Origin: Xenorhabdus hominickii
GTDB lineage: Bacteria > Pseudomonadota > Gammaproteobacteria > Enterobacterales > Enterobacteriaceae
Length of the DNA stretch: 64,000 nucleotides
Direction of reading: 5' to 3'
Assembly: GCF_002632725.1 (NCBI RefSeq)
Contig: NZ_NJAI01000001.1
Coordinates: forward strand, 62,001 to 126,000
Positions 27,929-39,447 of this stretch are shown in pieces; the stretch's first letter is position 1; every line of letters starts with the position of its first letter. A model generated the notes under the pieces. That model saw only the letters and a list, made by a program, of their open reading frames with translations, made no database searches and was not told where the DNA came from. The position numbers were made by a program, and so were the translations under genes.

Positions 27929-28105
27929 ATGAATTCCTTTAAATTTTTTGAGTTGCCATAAGGCAGAATAAGGTTTGTTTTTAATTTGTACGTACTTATG
28001 GGAACTAATTAGAAGGAATTCGCAATGAAGGATATCGAAGATAACGCTTAATGGTGAACTGCTTTAAACTTGCTTGTCATAAATAGGTCTGTACTTCCAA
28101 ACCGA
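27929..28105 (-). promoter_or_regulatory. cspA-type 5' leader with cold box
   Basis: On the minus strand, 28104-28086 reads CGGTTTGGAAGTACAGACC. This parallels the start of the E. coli cspA mRNA, whose cold box is TTGACGTACAGACC. Further down, TTATCTTCGATATCC parallels the cspA leader segment TTATCGTTGATACCC. The leader length of about 175 nt is close to the 159 nt of cspA. A temperature-responsive leader is therefore likely; the start point is inferred, not mapped. Confidence 0.7.
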
Positions 28106-28248
28106 TGACGCTATTAACTCATACCTTTACTGATATAGCAAACTTTATTTTTCTATTTCGGTTCCCTTCTTAAAGGAACCTCAGATTAAATGAATTAAAT
28201 ACCATTCATCACTCCATCTGTTCGGTGAAGTGATGACCACCGGGGAGA
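28106..28248. other. csp promoter region / yaaA downstream
   Basis: Contains the presumed csp promoter (minus) and the 3' flank of yaaA. No gene seen. Confidence 0.4.
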
Positions 28249-29025
28249 TCAGTCCTGCTCAGGGCGCTTAAACACCAGTTCATTCCCTTTGGAGAGGGAT
28301 TCATCAAACCTATATCCTTCCAGATTAAACTCCGCCAATCGCGCAGGCTCCGTCAGTTGATTCTGAATGATAAAACGGCTCATCAACCCACGAGCTTTCT
28401 TGGCATAAAAACTGATCACCTTATATTTGCCATTTTTTTCATCGAGAAAAACAGGCTTAATAATCTGGGCAGACAATTTTTTGGTATTGACCGATTTGAA
28501 ATACTCATCAGAGGCCAGATTGACCAGTACGTTATCACCTTGCTGTTCCAGCACTGTATTCAGGTTTTCAGTGATACGATCGCCCCAAAACTTATACAGA
28601 TCTTTACCGCGTGGGTTTTCCAGTTTGATCCCCATTTCCAAACGATACGGTTGCATCAGATCGAGAGGACGCAATACCCCATATAAACCAGACAAAATTC
28701 GCAGGTGGCTCTGAGCGAAGTCAAAATCAGCATCAGAAAACGTTTCTGCCTGCATTCCCGTATAGACATCACCTTTAAAGGCAAGGATCGCTTGGCGGGC
28801 ATTTTCAGACGTAAAATTGATTTGCCACTCCCCAAAACGAGCAGCATTCAGGCCAGCCAATTTATCACTAATACTCATCAAACTACCGATTTGCACCGGG
28901 GTTAACGTTCGACAAACATCGATCAATTGCTTAGATTCCGCCAGCAATTCCGGCTGACTAAATGTTTCTGTCGCGAGAGGGCTTTCATAATCGAGCGTTT
29001 TTGCAGGTGAGATTGTAATAAGCAT
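28249..29025 (-). CDS. yaaA: Peroxide-stress protein YaaA
   Basis: YaaA lowers intracellular free iron during H2O2 stress and has a DNA-binding fold. The 258-residue length equals E. coli. It starts [16 protein letters not shown] at ATG 29025; the frame runs further upstream without conservation. Conserved stretches: [46 protein letters not shown]. It is divergent from talB, as in E. coli. Confidence 0.96.
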   Translation of the reverse strand: MLITISPAKTLDYESPLATETFSQPELLAESKQLIDVCRTLTPVQIGSLMSISDKLAGLNAARFGEWQINFTSENARQAILAFKGDVYTGMQAETFSDADFDFAQSHLRILSGLYGVLRPLDLMQPYRLEMGIKLENPRGKDLYKFWGDRITENLNTVLEQQGDNVLVNLASDEYFKSVNTKKLSAQIIKPVFLDEKNGKYKVISFYAKKARGLMSRFIIQNQLTEPARLAEFNLEGYRFDESLSKGNELVFKRPEQD

Positions 29026-29312
29026 GATTTTGTTCCGAGATTCTGGTTCGATGTATTTTCTCAAAAATTGAGGCTTTCTCCACTCTTTCTCCACTTTAGC
29101 AAAAATAGACCGAAAAGGCAGAATATCCCCGATAGATTTCGCGTTGTATCGCGGTGATTAATGAATGAAACCCACCAAGAAGTCATTTGAAAAATGAAGG
29201 GGATAACAGCGATAGGATTTTCCTACCTTACAGCAAGACGCGACCATGTTATTATCACAGGATGGCGAGGCAACAGTGCCAATATTTTACGTATAACGAT
29301 GAGATATTAAAC

Positions 29313-30266
29313 ATGACCGATAAACTGACTTCCCTGCGTAAACTGACAACAGTAGTAGCAGATACCGGGGATATCGCGGCGATGAAACTGTATCAGCCGC
29401 AAGATGCGACCACCAACCCTTCCCTGATTTTGAATGCAGCTCAAATTCCAGAATATCGCCAACTGATTGATGAAGCCGTTGAATGGGCACGTGGTCAGAG
29501 CGATTCCCGTGAACAGCAAATTATTGACGCCGGCGATAAATTAGCTGTCAACATTGGTCTGGAAATTCTGAAACTGATCCCTGGCCGTATCTCCACTGAA
29601 GTTGATGCTCGCCTGTCTTATGACACCGAAGCGAGTGTAGCGAAAGCAAAACGCTTGATCAAATTGTACAACGAAGCAGGTATCAGCAATGATCGCATTC
29701 TGATCAAACTGGCTTCTACCTGGCAGGGTATCTGTGCGGCGGAACAACTGGAAAAAGAAGGTATCAACTGTAACCTGACTCTGCTGTTCTCCTTTGCTCA
29801 GGCTCGTGCTTGTGCCGAAGCGGGTGTTTACCTGATTTCACCATTCGTTGGCCGTATCCTTGACTGGTACAAAGCCAACGGTGACCAGAAAGAATTCGCA
29901 CCACATGAAGATCCGGGCGTGATTTCTGTTTCTGAAATTTACCAGTACTACAAAGAGCATGGCTATAACACCGTCGTGATGGGTGCAAGCTTCCGTAACT
30001 CTGGCGAAATTCTGGGACTGGCTGGCTGTGACCGTTTGACTATCTCTCCAGCGCTGCTGAAAGAGCTGTCTGAAACTAAAGGCGAAGTTGAACGTAAACT
30101 GGGCTATGAAGGCGAAATCAAAGCGCGCCCTGCTCGCTTGACCGAAGCTGAATTCTACTGGGAACACCATCAAGATCCGATGGCGACTGAAAAACTAGCG
30201 GAAGGTATCCGCAAATTTGCAGTAGACCAAGGCAAACTTGAGAGTATGATCGCTGATCTGCTGTAA
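29313..30266 (+). CDS. talB: Transaldolase B
   Basis: TalB transfers a dihydroxyacetone unit in the non-oxidative pentose phosphate pathway. The 317-residue length equals E. coli. Start [20 protein letters not shown] is at ATG 29313; the longer frame to 29187 is unconserved. The Schiff-base Lys is in [21 protein letters not shown] and [12 protein letters not shown] are also present. High use of CTG, CGT and AAA-type preferred codons fits strong expression. Confidence 0.97.
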   Translation: MTDKLTSLRKLTTVVADTGDIAAMKLYQPQDATTNPSLILNAAQIPEYRQLIDEAVEWARGQSDSREQQIIDAGDKLAVNIGLEILKLIPGRISTEVDARLSYDTEASVAKAKRLIKLYNEAGISNDRILIKLASTWQGICAAEQLEKEGINCNLTLLFSFAQARACAEAGVYLISPFVGRILDWYKANGDQKEFAPHEDPGVISVSEIYQYYKEHGYNTVVMGASFRNSGEILGLAGCDRLTISPALLKELSETKGEVERKLGYEGEIKARPARLTEAEFYWEHHQDPMATEKLAEGIRKFAVDQGKLESMIADLL

Positions 30267-30296
30267 TTTCAGGCAATGAGCTATTTTTTCTTGCAC

Positions 30297-30326
30297 AAAG
30301 GCGACATAATACGGTCGCCTTTTTTA
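30297..30326 (+). terminator. talB terminator
   Basis: AAAGGCGAC-CATAATAC-GGTCGCCTTTTTT type hairpin with T tract, 31 bp after the talB stop. Confidence 0.85.
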
Positions 30327-30375
30327 TCTTTCACCTTTCAAATAGCCTCTTTCTTGGCTGCTAATTGAGGTTTAT

Positions 30376-30951
30376 ATGAATGTATTGCGTATTGGCCTTC
30401 TATCGGTTTCTGATCGTGCCTCAAACGGTGTCTATCAGGATAAGGGCCTCCCTGCATTGGAAACATGGCTGGAGAAAGCGATTACCACACCTTTTGACAT
30501 AGAAACTCGCCTGATCCCCGATGAACAAATCCTGATAGAACAAACGTTGTGTGAATTAGTCGATGAACTAGGCTGCCATTTGGTACTGACAACAGGAGGA
30601 ACCGGGCCTGCTCGTCGCGATGTGACTCCTGATGCAACATTGGCGATTGCCGACCGTGAAATGCCCGGATTTGGTGAACAAATGCGCCAAATCAGCCTGC
30701 AATTTGTGCCGACAGCAATCTTATCCCGTCAGGTGGGCGTGATCCGAAATCAAGCCTTGATTCTCAACCTACCAGGCCAACCGAAAGCCATCGCAGAAAC
30801 GCTGGAAGGGCTAAAAGATGACAGTGGCAAAGTGCTAGTAGCAGGTATTTTTGCCAGTGTTCCTTATTGCATCCAATTGTTGGATGGCCCATATGTAGAA
30901 ACAAATGAAACCGTTGTGGCAACGTTCAGGCCTAAAAGTGCCCGTCGTTAA
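30376..30951 (+). CDS. mog: Molybdopterin adenylyltransferase Mog
   Basis: Mog adenylates molybdopterin before molybdenum insertion. The 191-residue protein (E. coli 195) has the MoaB/Mog fold: IGLLSVSDRASNGVY at the start, TTGGTGPARRDVTPDAT, the MPT-binding LILNLPGQPKAIAETLEG, and a conserved end. It follows talB as in E. coli. Downstream, an accessory block of about 16.8 kb separates it from satP, its E. coli neighbour. Confidence 0.95.
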   Translation: MNVLRIGLLSVSDRASNGVYQDKGLPALETWLEKAITTPFDIETRLIPDEQILIEQTLCELVDELGCHLVLTTGGTGPARRDVTPDATLAIADREMPGFGEQMRQISLQFVPTAILSRQVGVIRNQALILNLPGQPKAIAETLEGLKDDSGKVLVAGIFASVPYCIQLLDGPYVETNETVVATFRPKSARR

Positions 30952-31105
30952 TGAGGGTAATAAATAACATCCCCTAATAATGACCATTTGTAATTAATCA
31001 TCATATGAAAACCAGAGATCCTGACAGGATATCAGGATCCCTTTGAGGGCCTATAAGAGCGAGACATCAACTCATTAAGCCATCATAAAATGATCATCAC
31101 ACTTT

Positions 31106-32521
<1,416 letters not shown>

Positions 32522-32571
32522 TTATGAACACTTAGCAAATAATAATGGATACAGCGAAGTAATGTGCCCAG

Positions 32572-34178
<1,607 letters not shown>

Positions 34179-34305
34179 TATACCTGTCGTCTTTCAAATT
34201 TCAGCTTTGTTGGCTACGTTCACTCACCCCAGTCACATAGCTAGCTATGCTTCTGGGGATTCGTTCCCAAGACATAAGCACCGCATTTTGAAATCCATTG
34301 GAATA
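34179..34305. repeat. Dispersed intergenic repeat, full-length copy (reverse orientation)
   Basis: 127 bp with the family core (reverse complement: CGAATCCCCAGAAGCATAGC, ACTGGGGTGAGTGAACGTAG) and both terminal arms. It ends 6 bp from the regulator's stop codon. Confidence 0.85.
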
Positions 34306-34311
34306 ATCACT

Positions 34312-34947
34312 TTATTCCTCAATACGCATTCCCGCCTCTTTCCAACCTGAGAAACCTTTTTTAAACCGACGAGCCTGAATACCTTTAGCACGCAGTAATG
34401 CAAGGGCATTAGCAGAAAGTACGCAATAAGGGCCACGGCAATAAGCAATAAGATCCTGATAGGCAGCCAATTCATCTAGCCTGCTTTCCAGTTCATCGAC
34501 CGGAATATTAATGGCATTGGGCAAATGACCTTGTTCAAACTCATCTTTTGGCCTGACATCAAGCAAGGTCATACTTTTGTCTTTGAGCCTGTCCAGCAGC
34601 TCTTCCCATGAAATGGCCTCCTGATTGTTCGTATCGTCGATCAGCCTACGCATTTCTGTACGGTTAAATTTGGCATATTTCTGAAGTACAGATATAACTT
34701 CCATAACAGGGCCTTCACCCCGACGATAAAGCACATTCTTGCCTGACTTGCGGGATTGAAGTAACCCTGCTCGCTTGAGATGCTGGAGGTGTTGAGAAGT
34801 ATTAGCGATAGAGAGGCCAGACAGTTCCGACAGGCACTCCACGGATTGCTCGGCATCCGCTAAACATTCAAGCAATGTCAACCGGTGAGCATTTCCCAGC
34901 ACCTTAGCAATTTCCGCGATCTCGACAAGAATTTGTTTATCAAACAT
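34312..34947 (-). CDS. ArsR-family regulator fused to a rhodanese domain
   Basis: The 211-residue protein has an N-terminal winged helix (about 5-90: LGNAHRLTLLECLADAEQSV, LSGLSIANTSQHLQHLKRAG). A C-terminal rhodanese domain (about 112-210) has MTLLDVRPKDEFEQGHLPNA and the active-site loop CRGPYCV, whose first Cys could carry a persulfide. This is a known architecture for sulfur or oxidative sensing regulators. It is divergent from the DUF2938 membrane gene, a likely target. Confidence 0.9.
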   Translation of the reverse strand: MFDKQILVEIAEIAKVLGNAHRLTLLECLADAEQSVECLSELSGLSIANTSQHLQHLKRAGLLQSRKSGKNVLYRRGEGPVMEVISVLQKYAKFNRTEMRRLIDDTNNQEAISWEELLDRLKDKSMTLLDVRPKDEFEQGHLPNAINIPVDELESRLDELAAYQDLIAYCRGPYCVLSANALALLRAKGIQARRFKKGFSGWKEAGMRIEE

Positions 34948-35131
34948 TGATAGCCAGTTTCCAATATTATTACATTCAATAAATTTATTGACTATGATAG
35001 TATCAGAGTTTTTTAGGCATTTCGAGTGCCACCAGCTAAGAGTCTCCCCCAGAAGGCTCTAAGTAACTAACGGGAATTAACCGTTGTAGATAGACAAATG
35101 TAGATAGGCAAAATTCGGAGGATAGCAACAA

Positions 35132-35629
35132 ATGAATGAAGGATTGGAGTTTATTGTTCGTTCTGTATTGATTGGTGCTGGAGCCACGGTTGTTATGGAT
35201 ATTTGGGCGGTTTTCATTAAACGCTGTTTCGGCATCCCCTCATTGAACTATAGCATGGTAGGGCGCTGGATTGGGCATATTCCAAAAGGGAAACTTATCC
35301 ATACAAGCATTCTACAGGCTACCCCCGTAAAAGGTGAAAGCGGAATTGGCTGGTTTGCCCACTATTTAATTGGCATCATTTTCGCGGGACTGCTGTTATC
35401 AATTATGGGGCCTGATTGGGCAGAAAATCCCACTTTTCTACCCGCCTTAGTGATAGGTATCGTGACATTAGTGGCACCTTATTTCATTATGCAACCCGGC
35501 ATGGGAATGGGCATTGCTGCCTCCAAAACCCCGGCACCGACCACAGCTAGATTAAGAAGCCTGATGGCACATACCTCTTACGGTGTTGGGCTGTATTTAA
35601 CCGCGCTATTATTAACATTATTTCCTTAA
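35132..35629 (+). CDS. DUF2938 family membrane protein
   Basis: A 165-residue protein with four predicted membrane segments (about 8-28, 72-92, 102-124, 143-163). It contains ATVVMDIWAVFIKRCFGIPS and the family motif LVAPYFIMQPGMGMGIAASKTP. Biochemical role unknown. Divergent pairing with an ArsR-rhodanese regulator suggests a sulfur-linked membrane function, which is inference only. A hairpin terminator follows. Confidence 0.8.
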   Translation: MNEGLEFIVRSVLIGAGATVVMDIWAVFIKRCFGIPSLNYSMVGRWIGHIPKGKLIHTSILQATPVKGESGIGWFAHYLIGIIFAGLLLSIMGPDWAENPTFLPALVIGIVTLVAPYFIMQPGMGMGIAASKTPAPTTARLRSLMAHTSYGVGLYLTALLLTLFP

Positions 35630-35645
35630 TTTTATTCTCAAATAA

Positions 35646-35676
35646 CCGTCGATAAATTTACGTTATTTATCGACGG
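35646..35676 (+). terminator. Hairpin after the DUF2938 gene
   Basis: CCGTCGATAAA-TTTACGTTA-TTTATCGACGG, an 11-bp perfect stem 17 bp after the stop. Confidence 0.75.
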
Positions 35677-36021
35677 AGAATACCCACCGTTATATTTTTC
35701 ATTCCTTATTAAAAACAAATCATGAATAAAAACACCATCAATAAAATACTTTTTATTAAATTCCTTATTAATTAATGCGTAATAAAAATTATATAATAAT
35801 TATTATTAATTCAATATCGTTATTAGGTATAACCATTAGTTATAAAAGTGTTTATATTGTGTAAAAAAATGACAGCAAATAAAACTCAATGTCCAACCAA
35901 TCAATCTAGATATATATTTTCGGTGATGTGTTATTTCTAATATAAAAAATAATCACAAACAACCAAATACAATATCACATAGAAAAACCGCAACTTCTCA
36001 GTCAAAGGTAGGAGATAATGT
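35677..36021. other. Upstream region of the biosynthetic operon
   Basis: 345 bp of very AT-rich DNA that must carry the operon promoter. I cannot place -35/-10 boxes reliably and see no regulator gene or operator repeat. AGGAGA lies before the NRPS start. Confidence 0.5.
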
Positions 36022-39000
36022 ATGCAACATTTTCTCAAGGCATTGCAAGAATCTGGATTACATTTTTCTGTTTCTCCTGAACGATATGAACTAGAAAATA
36101 AAAATACAGAAATGGTACTTTCTCAACTGACACAACAGATTCATGGAATGCTTAGGAATGTATTACCATTGGATGCTCCCATCCCAATAACTCCCCAAAC
36201 AGAGATCCCAGAGGCAGAAGATTTTCCATTAACGGATATTCAATATGCTTATTTGATCGGGCGTAATCCCGGATTGGAATTGGGGGGGCTAACCAGTTGC
36301 CTGTATACCGAGTGGGATATTAATGCATTAAATCTCAAAGTATTAAATGACGCATTGAACAAGCTCATTGAATATCACCCAATGTTACGGGCTAGTTTGT
36401 CTTTGGACGGACAGCAACGGATTTTATCCGCGCCATTGAACTACACCATTTCTATTCAAGATGGCAGAACATGGTCAACATCAGAAAAAGAGATAAAACT
36501 GGCAACACTTCGTCAGGAAATGGAAACTCAATTATTGCCCGTTGATAAAACACCGACATTCGATATACGGGCAACAATAATTAATGATGATATTACCCGC
36601 CTGCATATTTATTTCGACTTGATGTTTGTCGATCTTCATAGTGTCCATTTGATATTACGAGACTGGTGGCTGATTTATCAAGGTCATGAGTTGCCGATGT
36701 TACCTGCCAACATAGGTCTTCATACTCATGGCTTTCGCACTTATATCAAATCGGAGCGTTATCTACAGGGACAGCCTCAGGGACTGCGTGATAAGGCCTA
36801 TTGGGAACAACAGCTAGATACTTTACCGCAATCACCAGAGCTACCATTGAAAAATGTTCCTGAGCTGATTTCTCCCCCGGTGTCCAAACGTTACAGCCGA
36901 AAAATCGCTGCCGAGACATTACTGGCTCTCAGGCAAAAAGCGGAATCACGCAAGTTAACACTGGAAACGGTGCTTCTCGGCATGTATGCAGAAGTCCTTC
37001 GTCAATGGTCGAAACGCCAAAATTTTACACTGACGATCACTCAATTTGGGCGACGTCCCTATTTTGATGGCATCGAAAATGTCGTCGGCAATTTCCTGCA
37101 TCCTATGTTATTGGGCATACGGGGAACCGGGAATGAAAGCCTCAATGATCGTTTAACACAGATCCAGACTGATTTGATGATGAATCGCTGGCATTGCTCC
37201 TACAATGGTGTGCAGGTTCTGAGAGAGCTGACCCGCCGGGGTCATGGCAACCTAAGTAATGGCAACCGAGCCGCCGCCGCTCCCGTCGTATTTAGCAATA
37301 CCCTGACGGCCAATTTGGATGATGTAGTGACAGATATTGGTTGGACTGAAGCGACCCAAATTTATAGCAGCAATCAGACCCCACAAGTATGGTTAGAGAA
37401 TCAGATTGTTCGTGTTGATGATCTTGTCCAAATTAACTGGAATACAGTCAGTGAGCTATTCCCTGACGGTATGGTGGAAGCCATGTTGGATGCGTATCTG
37501 GCGCTGATAACAACGTGTGCGGAAAATGATTTCGTATGGGATAAAAACGCATCATTGGTGAAGTTGCCCGCTTCAGACCTGATGGAGCGAGCAGCAGCCA
37601 ATGCCACGGATACCGAATTTGATCTCAAACTGCTGCATGAAATGGTTTTACAGGCCGCAGAAAAATTCCCCAATACCATTGCGCTTGTTCAGGGCGAAAA
37701 ACAGATTACCTATGCAGAGATGGTCAGCAGAGCCTGTGCAATAGCACAGCAACTACGAACCTCCGTCCTAATTCATCCCAATGATATTGTCGCTGTATCT
37801 CTGCCACAAAGCCCGGAATTGGTGATCGGATTATTGGGCATTCTTATGTCAGGTGCTGCCTATGTGGCAATCGACCCTCTACTCCCAGTCGAACGTCGAA
37901 TGAGTTTGCTTAATCGCTGTTCAGCCAAAGGGATCGTCACTGCCAGCACAGTTTTTAAACACGATGAGTTAGCAAATTTTTTCCGGATCAATTTGGATGA
38001 ATGTCCTAAACACATCGATTCTCTACATTGGGCTTCCATGATGTCAGTACAGGGATTGGATGATCTGGCATATATCATCTTTACTTCCGGTTCAACAGGA
38101 GAGCCAAAAGGTGTCATGGCTTCCCACCGCAATGCAGCAAATACCGTGCTAGATATTAATCACAAATTCCATGTAACGGAAAAAGACACGGTATTGTCTG
38201 TCGCACCTGCCGGATTTGATTTGTCTGTTTATGACTATTTCGGGTTATTGGGTGTAGGAGGAAAAATCGTCTTTTCAATGCCTGAAACCGCCAATGACCC
38301 AAAAGTCTGGCTGGAACTGCTTATTAAACACCAAATTACTATCTGGGACAGTGTGCCAGCCCCGGTTAAGGTGCTGGTAGACAGAAATGGCTCCGCGCTC
38401 TCTGAGACAAAATTAAGGTTAATTCTCATGAGTGGCGACTGGATACCCGTCGATCTGCCAGAACGTATTCGGGAGAATTTGCCCCATGTTGCGATCATTA
38501 GTCTTGGCGGAGCCACCGAAGGTTCTATCTGGTCGATACACTATCCCATCCAAGAAATAGATAAAAACTGGAAGAGCATTCCTTATGGCAAGCCATTAGC
38601 AAACCAAACCTTCCACGTTCTGAACAATTGGCTGCTCCCCTGCCCCAAATGGGTGACAGGAGAACTCTATATTGGTGGAGATGGTGTGACTCAAGGTTAT
38701 TTAGGTGATGCCGAAAAAACTGCCCTGCGTTTTATGACTCACCCCATCACTGGTGAACGATTGTATCGAACAGGCGATCTGGGACGCTATATTGCAGGCG
38801 GCTTGATAGAAATTCTGGGACGTGAAGATAATCAGGTCAAAATCAATGGATATCGCATCGAATTAGGCGAAATTGAAGCCTGTCTCCTGAATCACGACAA
38901 TGCCAGTCACGTCGTTATTGATGCGCCTATTCATGCCAAAACCGGGCAACGGCATATCGTCTCTTATATTGTTCCGGGTACTGCTGAAACCTTGGACGAT

Positions 39001-39447
39001 CCTCTTCATTTTCAGGAACAACTGAGGGAGACTGCCCGAAAAACCCTGCCTTCTTATATGGTGCCCAGTTATTACGTTTTGCTACCCCATATGCCGTTAA
39101 CCAGTAACGGGAAGATTGACCGCAAGGCACTGCCACTCCCTTGGCCTGATACAGAAGAACATACCGATGCCGTCGTTGCACCTGCTAATGATATTGAAGC
39201 GAAAATCCTGCAACTCTGGCAAGTACAACTTCAGCATGATGATTTTGATGTTACTGATGGCTTTTTCGATATTGGCGGTGACTCACTGCATGCTGTTGGC
39301 TTACTCAGCGCATTGCGACAAGAATTTAAGATTACGCCAATTGGCGAACAAGACATCATCGAAGGGCTATTCATGAATTCCAATATTCAGTCCTTTTCCC
39401 GAATTATCGAGACACTTCTGCAATCCCAAGCGGTGAACAACCTATGA
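36022..39447 (+). CDS. NRPS with Cy-A-PCP domains, Cys-like specificity (HlmE-like)
   Basis: This 1141-residue synthetase would activate cysteine and form and cyclise a Cys-Cys unit. Order: a short N-terminal region (1-60) resembling a TubC-type docking domain; Cy domain (about 66-500) with FPLTDIQYAYLIGR and D199xxxxD204xxS207, which is Cy not C; A domain (about 540-1035) with FTSGSTGEPKGV, YRTGDLGRY and NGKIDRK; PCP (about 1055-1125) with phosphopantetheine Ser1088 in FFDIGGDSL. The code read by eye is D733 L734 Y737 D776 L802 S804 L828 I836 W837 K1031, i.e. DLYDLSLIWK, one change (N to D) from the Cys code DLYNLSLIWK. There is no TE or MT domain. This layout is that of HlmE of holomycin. 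Its last bases overlap the next gene (ATGA). Confidence 0.93.
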   Translation: MQHFLKALQESGLHFSVSPERYELENKNTEMVLSQLTQQIHGMLRNVLPLDAPIPITPQTEIPEAEDFPLTDIQYAYLIGRNPGLELGGLTSCLYTEWDINALNLKVLNDALNKLIEYHPMLRASLSLDGQQRILSAPLNYTISIQDGRTWSTSEKEIKLATLRQEMETQLLPVDKTPTFDIRATIINDDITRLHIYFDLMFVDLHSVHLILRDWWLIYQGHELPMLPANIGLHTHGFRTYIKSERYLQGQPQGLRDKAYWEQQLDTLPQSPELPLKNVPELISPPVSKRYSRKIAAETLLALRQKAESRKLTLETVLLGMYAEVLRQWSKRQNFTLTITQFGRRPYFDGIENVVGNFLHPMLLGIRGTGNESLNDRLTQIQTDLMMNRWHCSYNGVQVLRELTRRGHGNLSNGNRAAAAPVVFSNTLTANLDDVVTDIGWTEATQIYSSNQTPQVWLENQIVRVDDLVQINWNTVSELFPDGMVEAMLDAYLALITTCAENDFVWDKNASLVKLPASDLMERAAANATDTEFDLKLLHEMVLQAAEKFPNTIALVQGEKQITYAEMVSRACAIAQQLRTSVLIHPNDIVAVSLPQSPELVIGLLGILMSGAAYVAIDPLLPVERRMSLLNRCSAKGIVTASTVFKHDELANFFRINLDECPKHIDSLHWASMMSVQGLDDLAYIIFTSGSTGEPKGVMASHRNAANTVLDINHKFHVTEKDTVLSVAPAGFDLSVYDYFGLLGVGGKIVFSMPETANDPKVWLELLIKHQITIWDSVPAPVKVLVDRNGSALSETKLRLILMSGDWIPVDLPERIRENLPHVAIISLGGATEGSIWSIHYPIQEIDKNWKSIPYGKPLANQTFHVLNNWLLPCPKWVTGELYIGGDGVTQGYLGDAEKTALRFMTHPITGERLYRTGDLGRYIAGGLIEILGREDNQVKINGYRIELGEIEACLLNHDNASHVVIDAPIHAKTGQRHIVSYIVPGTAETLDDPLHFQEQLRETARKTLPSYMVPSYYVLLPHMPLTSNGKIDRKALPLPWPDTEEHTDAVVAPANDIEAKILQLWQVQLQHDDFDVTDGFFDIGGDSLHAVGLLSALRQEFKITPIGEQDIIEGLFMNSNIQSFSRIIETLLQSQAVNNL

